Shown: positions 36,940 to 45,383, counted from the first letter of the stretch. The stretch: 64,000 nucleotides of DNA from Rhizobium leguminosarum (GCF_001652265.1 NZ_LWBS01000143.1:1-64000), one strand, 5' to 3'. Numbers and translations are program-made. Notes: generated by a model not told the origin, from the letters alone.

Positions 36940-37036
36940 CAACCATGAGAAGGCCGGGCAATCAAGCCGAGCAATCGCAACTGGCTTCGAGGTGAAAACG
37001 AAATCTTCGCTTAGAAAGCGTTTCCCTGAAGGGAAA

Positions 37037-37121
37037 TGGTGCGGTCGAGAAGACTCGAACTTCCACGGGTTGCCCCACAGCGACCTCAACGCTGCGCGTC
37101 TACCAATTCCGCCACGACCGC
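37037..37121 (-). tRNA. tRNA-Leu (anticodon GAG)
   Basis: The 85-nt minus-strand gene has a perfect 7-bp acceptor stem (GCGGTCG/CGACCGC), discriminator A and an encoded CCA end. The anticodon arm is CAGCG-TTGAGGT-CGCTG with anticodon GAG. A long variable arm, as expected for leucine, and a TTCGAGTC T-loop complete the fold. Confidence 0.95.
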
Positions 37122-37303
37122 ATCGTGGTAGGTGCCGATTTGCGTCGGCGGGGCAGCATGTAGCAAAAGCATCTGGGGTGCACAAGGGCGATATGACAGT
37201 TTTTTTGAAAACCGGTCACAGCATTTGAATTGGCCTCGAAACGGGTCCATATAGCTGTCCTGCCGCCTCTATTTCACAGGCATTTCGGGGAGAGCGGCAA
37301 GGA

Positions 37304-38023
37304 ATGGCCATGCTTCGCACCGATCTCGAATTCTCCATGCTTCCCCAACTCGGCACGCGGCCAGTCCGTTGGCGCATCGCCGATGGCCTCGTTCCCTATG
37401 AGGAGGCGGTGGAGACGATGGAGCGCGAGGTGGCGGTGATATCAGATGGCGGTGATGAGCTCGTCTGGCTCGTCGAACATCCGCCGCTCTATACTGCCGG
37501 CACCAGCGCCAATAAGAGGGACCTCGTCCAGCCGGACCGTTTTCCGGTCTTTGCGACAGGTCGTGGCGGTGAATACACCTATCATGGGCCCGGCCAGCGC
37601 GTCGCATATGTCATGCTCGATCTGAAGAGGCGGCGTCAGGACGTGCGCGCCTTCGTTGCCGCCCTTGAAGATGTCGTCATCCGCACGCTCGACATGATGA
37701 ATGTGCGCGGTGAGCGACGTGAAGATCGCGTCGGCGTCTGGGTGCGCCGGCCGGAAAAGCCATTGCTGGCCGATGGGACGATGGCCGAGGACAAGATCGC
37801 CGCTCTCGGCATAAGACTGCGGAAATGGGTGACCTTCCACGGACTGTCGCTCAACGTCGATCCCGATCTCGATCATTTCGGCGGCATCGTGCCCTGCGGG
37901 ATATCGGCCTATGGCGTGACCAGCCTCGTCGATCTTGGCTTGCCGGTGATGATGGCTGATGCTGATATCCGGCTGCGCACCGCCTTCGAAGCGGTTTTCG
38001 GCGAAACGACCGGCGAAACCTGA
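37304..38023 (+). CDS. lipB: Octanoyl-[ACP]:protein N-octanoyltransferase LipB
   Basis: LipB moves octanoate from acyl carrier protein to the lipoyl domains of GcvH, PDH and OGDH, the first step of lipoate formation. The 239-residue protein carries [17 protein letters not shown], the lysine in [14 protein letters not shown] and the catalytic cysteine in GIVPCGIS. Its product is needed by the GcvH encoded at 20.5 kb. It is a single plus-strand gene with a start ATG at 37304, and a methyltransferase-like gene follows 260 bp later. Confidence 0.95.
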   Translation: MAMLRTDLEFSMLPQLGTRPVRWRIADGLVPYEEAVETMEREVAVISDGGDELVWLVEHPPLYTAGTSANKRDLVQPDRFPVFATGRGGEYTYHGPGQRVAYVMLDLKRRRQDVRAFVAALEDVVIRTLDMMNVRGERREDRVGVWVRRPEKPLLADGTMAEDKIAALGIRLRKWVTFHGLSLNVDPDLDHFGGIVPCGISAYGVTSLVDLGLPVMMADADIRLRTAFEAVFGETTGET

Positions 38024-38282
38024 CTGATCGCGGCGACCGAGGCAATTTGTATCGGAAAGAAAGGCTGGTTTCGGCTTTTCGTAGGGGAACAATGCTTCGT
38101 GGAAGCTTTGGCGGTCGCGTAGCGTTGAGGTCGCTGTCGAGGTACCCTTGGACGTTCGAGTCTTTCTGCCGTCAGGCTCGGCAATCGCTTCACCGTCAGA
38201 TCTGAGCCAGCGTTTTAACCGATAATTAGCGGCGGAAATATATAGGACACCACAGCAGTGTGAATATGGAAGCCCGAGGACA

Positions 38283-38927
38283 ATGAGAAAAAAAGCAGCG
38301 GCAAGCTGGTCGTTCCTCGATGTGTATTTCGTTCTCGATATTATCGAGAAGGTTCTCATCGGTTATTTCTTCGTTGGGATCGTCATGCGTGTCCTGCCGC
38401 AGATGCAGGACAATCGCGCGATCATCGATTGCCTGCTGATCGTTTCGGAGGCAGCTGCCGCATTCCTCATCCTGACCCGCCGGCCGACGAGAAATGCGTC
38501 GCTACGCTTCTTCGACTGGACGGTTACCGCCATTGGCACGATCTTCCCGCTGCTTGCCGCGCCCTCCGCGACGCAGCCGCTAGCGCCGCTCGCATTCTGC
38601 GGGACGGTGATGGCGCTCGGTTTCATCTTGCAGATATCGGCAAAGCTGACATTGCGGCGAAGCTTCGGCCTGGTGCCGGCCAATCGCGGCGTCAAGATCG
38701 GCGGGTCTTACAAATTAGTCCGCCACCCGATGTATGCGGGGTATCTGATGACACATATCGGCTTCTTCCTAGCCCATCCGAGCCTTTGGAATTTCGTCAT
38801 CTATGCGACGGCCCTGGCCGCACAATGTTTCCGCCTCCTGGCGGAAGAACGTCTGCTCAAGCAGGATCCTGCTTACGAGGCTTTCATGGCCACGAGCCGT
38901 TACCGGCTCGTTCCATTGGTATTCTAA
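38283..38927 (+). CDS. Isoprenylcysteine methyltransferase (ICMT/PEMT)-like membrane protein
   Basis: This 214-residue integral membrane protein has about five helices. The C-terminal GGSYKLVRHPMYAGYLMTH is the hallmark of the ICMT/PEMT methyltransferase superfamily, with the AdoMet pocket formed by RHPMYAGY and the later EERLLKQDPAYEAF. Bacterial members methylate unknown lipids or isoprenoids. The substrate is not known. The 259 bp between lipB and this gene hold no obvious gene. A strong terminator follows. Confidence 0.85.
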   Translation: MRKKAAASWSFLDVYFVLDIIEKVLIGYFFVGIVMRVLPQMQDNRAIIDCLLIVSEAAAAFLILTRRPTRNASLRFFDWTVTAIGTIFPLLAAPSATQPLAPLAFCGTVMALGFILQISAKLTLRRSFGLVPANRGVKIGGSYKLVRHPMYAGYLMTHIGFFLAHPSLWNFVIYATALAAQCFRLLAEERLLKQDPAYEAFMATSRYRLVPLVF

Positions 38928-38951
38928 GACGACATAAAGATGGATTGAAAA

Positions 38952-38980
38952 GAAAGGGCCGGTTTCCGGCCCTTTCTTTT
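38952..38980 (+). terminator. Strong rho-independent terminator
   Basis: An 11-bp perfect stem GAAAGGGCCGG/CCGGCCCTTTC with a TTT loop is followed by TTTT on the plus strand. It ends the ICMT-like gene. Confidence 0.9.
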
Positions 38981-39026
38981 GTCGGATTCCTTTCTTTTAT
39001 CGGATCCCGGTCTTTTATCGGATCAG
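38973..39026. repeat. Three tandem 18-bp repeats
   Basis: CTTTTRTCGGAT occurs at 38976, 38994 and 39012, an exact 18-bp period. The array starts in the terminator and reaches the stop codon of the exported repeat protein on the minus strand. Confidence 0.8.
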
Positions 39027-39388
39027 TGCGTCGCGCGGCATGCTTCGGTGCGAGAGGCGCCGCTGTCGGCACCCTTGGTGTGGGAGCCCTTCGGGCCGAT
39101 CATGCTGTGGCATGGGGGCAGCGGCGTGATGCTGGCCGTTGCGGTCTTGTCGACGGCAGGGGCTGCCATGGCGCTCGGTGCGAAGCCATCGCTGTCATTG
39201 TTATAGTCGCTGGAATAGGCCGGGGCCTTGCGGCTGCTGTAGTGGGCCGGGGCCGGCTTCGACGTCGGGCTCGGCGCGAAGCCGTCGCTGTCGTTGGTGT
39301 AGTCATTGGAATAGGTCGGCTGGGCGAAGGCAGCGCCTGCAAGGCTGACGGCGAACAGGGAAGCGGCAAGGGCAAATTTGATGCGCAT
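39023..39388 (-). CDS. Exported protein with duplicated NDSDGFAPS motif
   Basis: This 121-residue protein has a signal peptide (cleavage after AFA near residue 22). Two 15-residue copies of an aromatic-acidic repeat, YSNDYTNDSDGFAPS at 26-40 and YSSDYNNDSDGFAPS at 58-72, are 32 residues apart. The rest is proline- and alanine-rich with a C-terminal pair of cysteines (PPCHSMIG and EACRATH). I do not recognise the family. It is likely disordered and periplasmic or surface-exposed. It is immediately followed by an 18-bp tandem repeat array. Confidence 0.7.
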   Translation of the reverse strand: MRIKFALAASLFAVSLAGAAFAQPTYSNDYTNDSDGFAPSPTSKPAPAHYSSRKAPAYSSDYNNDSDGFAPSAMAAPAVDKTATASITPLPPCHSMIGPKGSHTKGADSGASRTEACRATH

Positions 39389-39696
39389 GGGTCTATCTCC
39401 TCAATCTGCTGTTGAATTCCACAACATAAACTAACCCTCGGCAAACACGAGTTCGCGCCCCAATTCAGGCAATTTTGTGATAATATGGCGACCCAGCCGC
39501 GACCTTTTGTCCAAATGAAATCACGGTGTTATCAACGAAATTGACGTTCGCGTTACAAAAGCCGCCTCAGTAAAGCGACAAAATATGGTGCCTCTAAAGA
39601 CGTATCCGGCTGCAATCTGAAATTGTTAACTTTTGGTAATGTAACAGGCGGGCGGCAGGCATTGGCGCCTTCCGCCGATTGTCCGTATGCGTGACG
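39389..39696. other. 308-bp intergenic region
   Basis: This is an AT-richer stretch between the start of the exported repeat protein and the stop of the BON gene. It probably holds the former's promoter, but I see no confident promoter. A GC-rich imperfect hairpin (GGCGG..CCGCC type) near 39653-39680 may end the BON transcript. Confidence 0.5.
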
Positions 39697-40215
39697 TTAG
39701 TCCTCGTTCGGGATATGCGCGTCGACACCGGTCAGCCGCAGTTTGTTGCGGACATGATGGACGCCGTCGACCGAAAGCGCGCCGAGTTCGACTTTGCGAG
39801 CGATGCCGATCGTCTCCACCGACCCTTCCAGGGTGACGACGTGACCGTCTGCATGAACCTCGATGCTGTCGATATCGACCTCAGGGATGTTTTCGAGATT
39901 GTCGTTCACCCGCGCTTCCAGCTCGTCACTTTCATCGCGGTCGATCGTATCGGCGCGCAGCGAATCCTTCAGGCGGTTCTCGTTGCCGTCCTCATCCGTG
40001 CCGTCTATCCGGAAGCCCTCGTTGGGATCGCTGTCGAAATTGGCCGCAGTCTCGCCGTAAGGGCGATTATCCGGGCCGCCGGTGCCGGCGCCGCTGCCAT
40101 CGGCATAGGGCCAGCCGTCATCGAGGTTGCGTTCTTCGAGGTCGCGATAATCCTCTTCACGGGAAAGCTCAGGCTTTTCCCGGGAAATCCGAGTTTTGTC
40201 ACCGATCCTTGCCAT
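39697..40215 (-). CDS. BON-domain protein
   Basis: This 172-residue soluble protein has an acidic, disordered N-terminal half rich in D, E and G, followed by a BON domain (about 105-170) with the pattern VNDNLENIPEVDIDSIEVHA and DGHVVTLEGSVET, then the second-repeat tail VDGVHHVRNKLRL. BON domains bind phospholipid or membranes and are common in stress proteins such as OsmY. No signal peptide is seen, so it is probably cytoplasmic or membrane-associated. ATG 40215 has GGAG about 8 bp upstream. Confidence 0.85.
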   Translation of the reverse strand: MARIGDKTRISREKPELSREEDYRDLEERNLDDGWPYADGSGAGTGGPDNRPYGETAANFDSDPNEGFRIDGTDEDGNENRLKDSLRADTIDRDESDELEARVNDNLENIPEVDIDSIEVHADGHVVTLEGSVETIGIARKVELGALSVDGVHHVRNKLRLTGVDAHIPNED

Positions 40216-40299
40216 TGCAGTCACTCCTTGTTGCTTTTGCTGGAAACGCCGGCAGCGGCGAATGGTTCGGTGCGGATGGCGATTTGTCAGCCGTGATTG

Positions 40300-40794
40300 T
40301 CAGCCCTGGGCCTTCTCCCATTTCTTCACGAGACGGTCGCGCTTCAGCCGCGAGAGGCGCTGCAGCCAGAAAATGCCATCGAGTTGGTCGACTTCGTGCT
40401 GGATGCAGATGGCAAGGAAATCTTCGGCACCGTCCTCGTGCACGGCGCCCTCGGCATCCTGGTAGCGGAAGCGGATCGCTCGCGGGCGCGTCACCTCGTC
40501 GGTCGCGCCAGGCATGGAGACGCTGCCTTCGGTATGGCTCACCGTCTCCTTCGAAAACCAGGTGATATGAGGATTGACGTAGAGGCGCACGCCGTCGGCC
40601 TTGTCGAGTTCCAGCACCGTGACACGGTTGAAGACACCGATATGGGCGGCGGTGATGCCGACGCCGGGGGCTGCGCGCATCGTCGCCAGCAGATCGTCGG
40701 CAAGCGTGGCGAGCGAGGAATCGAAGGCCGTCACCGGCGCGCAGGCAATCTTCAGGCCCGGATGTGGGTAGCGCAGAATCGGACGAATGGGCAT
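40300..40794 (-). CDS. Peptide-deformylase-like protein lacking metal ligands
   Basis: This 164-residue protein is plainly of the peptide deformylase fold (start PILRYPHPGLKIACAPV), but the three catalytic motifs are altered. The GxGLAAxQ motif reads GVGITAAHIG (Gln to His). The EGCLS motif reads EGSVS, losing the metal-binding Cys. The HExDH motif reads HEVDQ, losing the second His. Two of three metal ligands are therefore gone, so deformylase activity is unlikely. It may be a binding protein or a diverged enzyme. The canonical Def is presumably encoded elsewhere. It is divergent from mgtE. Confidence 0.88.
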   Translation of the reverse strand: MPIRPILRYPHPGLKIACAPVTAFDSSLATLADDLLATMRAAPGVGITAAHIGVFNRVTVLELDKADGVRLYVNPHITWFSKETVSHTEGSVSMPGATDEVTRPRAIRFRYQDAEGAVHEDGAEDFLAICIQHEVDQLDGIFWLQRLSRLKRDRLVKKWEKAQG

Positions 40795-41036
40795 GGGGCA
40801 GGCTTCCTCTGCTTGGACGGGTGAGGAAACTATCGCCGGCCACAGGCATTGTCATCACGAAGCACGGTTTGCCGCTTTACGACACGGGTGCTTTGGGCTA
40901 GCAGGGGCCAAGAATTCCGGCTGCGGGAGCCTCTCGCTGGATTCGCTTATCCGCTTGTTGATAATGTGTTTTCGGCCAACATTTGCGAATGCGGCGCGGC
41001 AGTCGTTGAAATTCGAACCGGATGCGAGGGCGGCAG

Positions 41037-42452
41037 ATGACGACGACCGATGGGGAAGACCGCATTCGCAGGCGTCCTGATGACGAGGAAGCCGATATCT
41101 ACGACGAGGACGGCAATGTCCGCGGCGATTTCCTGGCGCTTGTCGGCGCCGCAATCGCCGATCGCGACACGCTGTTCCTGCGCCAGAACGTCGCCCGCCT
41201 GCACGAATCCGAAATAGGCGATCTGCTGGAGGCGATCCAGCCGGATCAGCGCCTGGCACTGGTGCGCCTGCTCGGCGACGATTTCGACATGACGGCGCTG
41301 ACCGAAGTCGACGAGGCGATCCGCCGCGAGATCGTCGACCAGATGCCGAACGACCAGATCGCCGCCGCGATCGGCGAGCTCGATTCGGACGACGCCGTCT
41401 ACATTCTCGAAGACCTCGATAAGGAAGACCGGGAAGAAATCCTCGCCCAGCTGCCGTTCACCGAGCGGGTGCGGCTGCGCCGGGCGCTCGATTATCCCGA
41501 AAGTTCGGCCGGGCGCCGCATGCAGACGGAATTCGTCGCCGTGCCGCCGTTCTGGACTGTGGGACAGACGATCGACTACATGCGCGACGAGGAGGATCTG
41601 CCCTATTCCTTCTCGCAGATCTTCGTCATCGATCCGACCTTCAAGCTGCTCGGCGCCGTCGATCTCGATCAGATCCTGCGCACCAAGCGGCAGACGAAGA
41701 TCGAGCAGATCATGCGCGAGACGAACCATCCGGTTCCAGCCGAGATGGATCAGGAGGAGGCTGCCCAGCTCTTCGAGCAGTACGACCTTCTCTCGGCCGC
41801 CGTCGTCGACGAAAACGGCCGGCTGGTCGGCGTGCTGACCATCGACGACGTCGTCGACGTCATCCACGAGGAGGCGGATGAGGACATCAAGCGCCTCGGC
41901 GGCGTCGGCGACGAAGAGCTGTCAGACAATGTGCTCTCGACGGTGCGTTCGCGCTTCCTGTGGCTTTTGATCAACCTCGGCACGGCGATGCTGTCGGCCA
42001 GCGTCATCGGCCTGTTTGACGGCTCGATCGAGAAGATGATCGCGCTTGCCGTGCTGATGCCGATCGTCGCCTCGATGGGCGGCAATGCCGGCACGCAGAC
42101 GATGACGGTGACGGTGCGCGCGCTCGCGACCCGCGATCTCGACATCTACAATGCCGGCCGCATCATCCGCAGGGAGGCGGGCGTCGGCATCCTGAACGGC
42201 ATCGTCTTCGCGACGATCATGGGCGCGATCGCCGGCACCTGGTTCCACGACTACCAGCTCGGCGGGGTGATTGCGGCGGCGATGATCATCAATCTGATAG
42301 CGGCAGCCCTTGCCGGCATCCTTCTGCCGCTGCTGCTCGACAAGATGGGCGCCGACCCGGCGATCGCCTCGTCGGTCTTCGTCACGACGGTGACCGATTG
42401 TACAGGCTTCTTCGCCTTTCTCGGCATCGCCACCTGGTGGTTCGGCATCTGA
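41037..42452 (+). CDS. mgtE: Magnesium transporter MgtE
   Basis: This 471-residue Mg2+ channel has an acidic N-terminal domain (MgtE_N, about 20-130), two CBS domains around 145-260 and a C-terminal membrane domain of five helices. The membrane block includes MPIVASMGGNAGTQTMTV near residue 340 and GIVFATIMGAIAG. The cytoplasmic domains sense Mg2+ and gate the pore. ATG 41037 follows GAGGG; an in-frame ATG at 41022 would add five residues. I see no M-box riboswitch in the 240-bp leader. Confidence 0.95.
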   Translation: MTTTDGEDRIRRRPDDEEADIYDEDGNVRGDFLALVGAAIADRDTLFLRQNVARLHESEIGDLLEAIQPDQRLALVRLLGDDFDMTALTEVDEAIRREIVDQMPNDQIAAAIGELDSDDAVYILEDLDKEDREEILAQLPFTERVRLRRALDYPESSAGRRMQTEFVAVPPFWTVGQTIDYMRDEEDLPYSFSQIFVIDPTFKLLGAVDLDQILRTKRQTKIEQIMRETNHPVPAEMDQEEAAQLFEQYDLLSAAVVDENGRLVGVLTIDDVVDVIHEEADEDIKRLGGVGDEELSDNVLSTVRSRFLWLLINLGTAMLSASVIGLFDGSIEKMIALAVLMPIVASMGGNAGTQTMTVTVRALATRDLDIYNAGRIIRREAGVGILNGIVFATIMGAIAGTWFHDYQLGGVIAAAMIINLIAAALAGILLPLLLDKMGADPAIASSVFVTTVTDCTGFFAFLGIATWWFGI

Positions 42453-42464
42453 ACGGCCCAAAAA

Positions 42465-42488
42465 ATTGACTATTACGTAAAAGTCAAT
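42465..42488. promoter_or_regulatory. Palindromic operator and promoter of the MerR gene
   Basis: TGACTATTACGTAAAAGTCA (42467-42486) is a dyad centred on ACGT with two mismatches, extended by TT and AA. A TTGACT -35 at 42466-42471 and TATTAT -10 at 42488-42493 are 16 bp apart, so the dyad fills the spacer, typical of MerR-family sites. Confidence 0.65.
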
Positions 42489-42517
42489 ATTATCGTCTGT
42501 CCGACGACGGGGAACAC

Positions 42518-42910
42518 ATGCCGGTGAACAAATATTATAGCATAACGGAACTGACGCGCGAATTCGGGGTCTCGACGCGCACGCTCCGCTTCTACGAGGA
42601 CGAGGGACTGATCCATCCGGAGCGGCGCGGGCGCACCCGTCTGTTCCGGCAAGCCGACCGGCGCCTCATCGGGGAAATCCTCCGCGGCCGGCGCATCGGT
42701 TTCACCATCGCCGAAATCCGCGAGATCATTCAGGTCTACAAGGAGCCGCCGGGCGAACTCGGCCAGCTGAAACTCCTGATGAAGCGCGTCGACGAGAAGC
42801 GCGACGACCTGCGCCAGAAGCGCAAGGATATCGACGACACGCTGGCGGAACTCGATTCTATCGAAGAGACCTGCCTCGGCCGCCTCGCCGAAATCGGCGT
42901 CACCACCTGA
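42518..42910 (+). CDS. MerR-family transcriptional regulator
   Basis: This 130-residue regulator has a winged helix-turn-helix (about 5-75), YSITELTREFGVSTRTLRFYEDEGL, followed by a coiled-coil dimer helix. The C-terminal half lacks the metal-binding cysteines of MerR/CueR types (one Cys only, in EETCLGRLAE), so a metal sensor is unlikely. It resembles the regulators of branched-chain amino acid and acyl-CoA degradation in Proteobacteria (LiuR-like), but the target genes are not adjacent here. The dyad just upstream suggests autoregulation. Confidence 0.9.
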   Translation: MPVNKYYSITELTREFGVSTRTLRFYEDEGLIHPERRGRTRLFRQADRRLIGEILRGRRIGFTIAEIREIIQVYKEPPGELGQLKLLMKRVDEKRDDLRQKRKDIDDTLAELDSIEETCLGRLAEIGVTT

Positions 42911-42934
42911 AAAGCGGCTAATGGTTACCAGCCT

Positions 42935-43924
42935 TTATTGCGCCTCGGCGCTGCATTCGGCGGCGATCGTCTGGACCCGCTCGTCGTTCCGAATATCGAT
43001 CTCTCCCGCCTGCAGCGGCGTGAACAGGGCTTGGGCCTGCAATTTGTCCAGCGTGCACTGGCAGAAGCCGCGGCAAAGCGCTTCGCCTTGCTGCATGACG
43101 CAAGAGGCGTTGCATTGCCTTAGGTAAGCCGCGAGCGGATCCGGCGCCTGCGGCGGGACGACGAGGGAAAGCCCGTAGGCGATGCCGATCAACACCGGCT
43201 GATGGATGAGATAGAAAGCAAGGCTGTGGCGACCGAGCCTTGCCGGCCACCAGGAACCGGTGCCAATGACGGCAAGCCGCTGCGGCAGCCCGGTTTTGAT
43301 GGCGATCGAGGCGATACTCAATCCAGCGAAGAAGGGCACTGCCCAGGGAAACAGCGGGACGTAGTCGTTAGAGCGTTCCGGCGTCACGGCAAGGCCGATC
43401 CAGGCGAGATATCTGGGATCGAAGAAGGATGAGCGAAGCAGGCCGGGTGGCCCGAAATTATCGGTGATCCAGGCGGCAAAGAGCGCGAGCGTGGCGATGA
43501 GCGTGAAGGCGAGCGGCAGCCTCAAAAAAACGACGCCGATGAGTGTGAGCACCGCGATACAATGCAGGATGCCGAAATAGATCCACTCGTTCGGCATCGC
43601 GATGCGCGTAGCGATCGAGATGAGCGCGGCTGCCGCGGCGATCATGCCGAAGCGCTTCCAGTAGGAGGGCCAGCGAATCTCGGGCGTGCTCGAGAGCACC
43701 AGGCTGATGCCGACGATGAAGAGAAAGGTTGTGGCGATCGCCCGGGCATAGATCTTCAGCCAACCGGATTCGGCCGTGCCCGGCGCGAGATAGCCCATGA
43801 ACTCCATGTCCCAGCTGAAATGGTAGCTCGCCATGGCGATCAGCGCGACGCCGCGCGCCGTATCCAATAGACCGATGCGCGGCGGTTTTACCGCCGCATC
43901 GGCTTTCGTTGCCGGCAATGTCAT
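42935..43924 (-). CDS. DUF1624 (HGSNAT_cat)-family membrane protein
   Basis: This 329-residue membrane protein has about eight helices. The start RIGLLDTARGVALIAMASYHFSWD matches the DUF1624/heparan-alpha-glucosaminide acetyltransferase catalytic family, whose histidine after MASYH is typical of trans-membrane acyl transfer. A C-terminal soluble tail of about 75 residues with six cysteines (CNASC, CRGFCQC and a late ECSAE) follows the last helix and looks disulfide-bearing, so it is probably periplasmic. Its start overlaps the stop of the DUF599 gene, so they form an operon. Confidence 0.85.
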   Translation of the reverse strand: MTLPATKADAAVKPPRIGLLDTARGVALIAMASYHFSWDMEFMGYLAPGTAESGWLKIYARAIATTFLFIVGISLVLSSTPEIRWPSYWKRFGMIAAAAALISIATRIAMPNEWIYFGILHCIAVLTLIGVVFLRLPLAFTLIATLALFAAWITDNFGPPGLLRSSFFDPRYLAWIGLAVTPERSNDYVPLFPWAVPFFAGLSIASIAIKTGLPQRLAVIGTGSWWPARLGRHSLAFYLIHQPVLIGIAYGLSLVVPPQAPDPLAAYLRQCNASCVMQQGEALCRGFCQCTLDKLQAQALFTPLQAGEIDIRNDERVQTIAAECSAEAQ

Positions 43925-44688
43925 CAAAGTCCCTCGGGCAAATCATTTCCGCCGCTCGACGGCCTATCGCGGCGAATAGCAGAAAGGTGGAGATTTGATG
44001 GCGGACCGGCATCCATGATCGCCAGTCGCGCTTGCGAGAAAAATTGCCGGCGTGTCAGCACGAAGATGACGATCGCCGTCGTCATCATGAAGACATAGGG
44101 GTTGATGAACCAGCCGAGATAGCCGATCGACAGGAAGATCGCCCTGAGGCCCTCGTTGAAATTGCTGCCGGCAATGACGTTCATGCGGATGACGCGTTCG
44201 GCCGCCCGCTCGGCGGCGATGACGTCGCGCTCGCTGTCGCGCATCATCGGGATCGAGCCGAAGAGAATGGTGCAGTAGTTGAACAGCCGATAGGACCAGC
44301 CGAATTTGAAGAAGGCGTAGCCGAAAAGCGCTGCCAGCCCACCGACCTTCATCTCGAAGACGGCATGGCCGCCATGGAAGACGAAGGGCAGGTCGGCGAA
44401 GACGGCATCGACCTTCTCCGTTGCGCCCAGCAAAGCAAAGCAGCTGCCGATCGCGAAGATCGAGGTCGAGGCAAAGAAGGCGGTGCCGTTCTGCAGGCCG
44501 GCCATGATCTGCGTGTCGATCATCTTCAGGTCGCGGCGCAGCGAATTGTAGATCCACTCCCGGCGCCGTTCGGTCATCGCATGGGTCAGGCTGGTGCGTC
44601 CGAAGAAGGTGCGGCCGTGCAGCAGCCAGGAATAGGCCATCCAGACAGAGGCAAAGAAAGCCAGAGCGATATAATCCGCCGTCGTCAT
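43924..44688 (-). CDS. DUF599-family membrane protein
   Basis: This 254-residue membrane protein has four or five hydrophobic segments. The start MTTADYIALAFFASVWMAYSW and the FASTSIFAIGSCFALLGATEK and FNYCTILFGSIP blocks are the DUF599 pattern. The function is unknown. It overlaps the DUF1624 gene by one base (TGATG), so the pair is translationally coupled. The region upstream holds unusual inverted repeats. Confidence 0.88.
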   Translation of the reverse strand: MTTADYIALAFFASVWMAYSWLLHGRTFFGRTSLTHAMTERRREWIYNSLRRDLKMIDTQIMAGLQNGTAFFASTSIFAIGSCFALLGATEKVDAVFADLPFVFHGGHAVFEMKVGGLAALFGYAFFKFGWSYRLFNYCTILFGSIPMMRDSERDVIAAERAAERVIRMNVIAGSNFNEGLRAIFLSIGYLGWFINPYVFMMTTAIVIFVLTRRQFFSQARLAIMDAGPPSNLHLSAIRRDRPSSGGNDLPEGL

Positions 44689-44718
44689 CAGTGATTCAGT
44701 CTCCGCATGAACGCAGCC

Positions 44719-44803
44719 ATTATGCCGCAAGCCGGATTATGCCGCATGGCCGAGTTCGGCGGCTTTACGCGAGTTTTTGGCCATGCGGCAGTTCGGCATA
44801 ATC
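44719..44803. repeat. Inverted repeat cluster with three ATTATGCCG motifs
   Basis: ATTATGCCGCA occurs at 44719 and 44736. An inverted arm GGCCATGCGGCA...CGGCATAAT lies at 44779-44802. The arm at 44736-44751 and the right arm match except for an 8-nt insertion. It resembles the ends of an integrase-type mobile element, but no recombinase gene is nearby. Confidence 0.6.
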
Positions 44804-44882
44804 GAGCCGTCGGGAAACGACAAGGCTTGGCGGATAGCCGACCGGCATCTTCCGGAACTAACGACAGCAATACGGTCATCCG

Positions 44883-45383
44883 TCAGCTTGCGGATTCGGG
44901 CGGCAACCCAAAGAAAAAGGAGAAAAGCACGGCGTTACCCTCCAGCGCCTCAATCATCTCCACCCGCATCGCATGTCGGCCGCCCTCGAAACGAGCGGTC
45001 AGGAATGCATCCACGATATCGAGCGCCAGCCCTTCGCCCACCACGCGCACGCCAATCGAAAGCATGTTGGCATCGTTGTGCAGGCGGATCATACGAGCCG
45101 AGAATGTGTCTGCGCAGACGCCGCAACGGATGCCATTTACCTTGTTCGCCGCCATCATGATGCCCTAGCCTGTGCCGCATAGGATGATGCCAAACCGTCA
45201 ATCGCCGGAGGCGACGAGACGCGCCGCCGCGTGGCCTTGCTGAGGATAGTGTGTGCTCTCCGGCGTTGTCGGTCCGATGTCGACCGCTATCCAGCCTTGC
45301 GCCGCGATATGACCGGCAATGGCCTGCCGGAGCTGAATGGCGGCGTGGTCGCTGGAGAGGGCGATGCGGTTGGTGGCTGTCAT
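44883..45383 (-). pseudogene. rpiB: Ribose-5-phosphate isomerase B pseudogene (two in-frame stops)
   Basis: The single frame encodes a normal RpiB: it begins NRIALSSDHAAIQLRQAI, continues STHYPQQGHAAARLVASGD, then has a TGA at 45198-45200, RFGIILCGTG with the catalytic Cys, and a TAG near 45169. It resumes as GIMMAANKVNGIRCGVC and DTFSARMIRLHNDANMLSIG to the end FEGGRHAMRV. No frameshift is needed; two nonsense codons break it inside the active-site loop. RpiB interconverts ribose-5-P and ribulose-5-P. The gene appears recently inactivated, since the rest of the protein is intact. Confidence 0.85.

Noticed and set aside
37442..38359. Long minus-strand open frame over lipB
   Set aside because: It is antisense to a clearly conserved gene, and its composition reflects the high GC of the coding strand.
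40795..41036. Possible M-box riboswitch ahead of mgtE
   Set aside because: No M-box conserved segments are visible.
45198..45200. TGA in rpiB as a possible selenocysteine codon
   Set aside because: The position is not a catalytic cysteine in RpiB, no SECIS-like hairpin is seen, and a second stop (TAG) follows, so decay explains it better.
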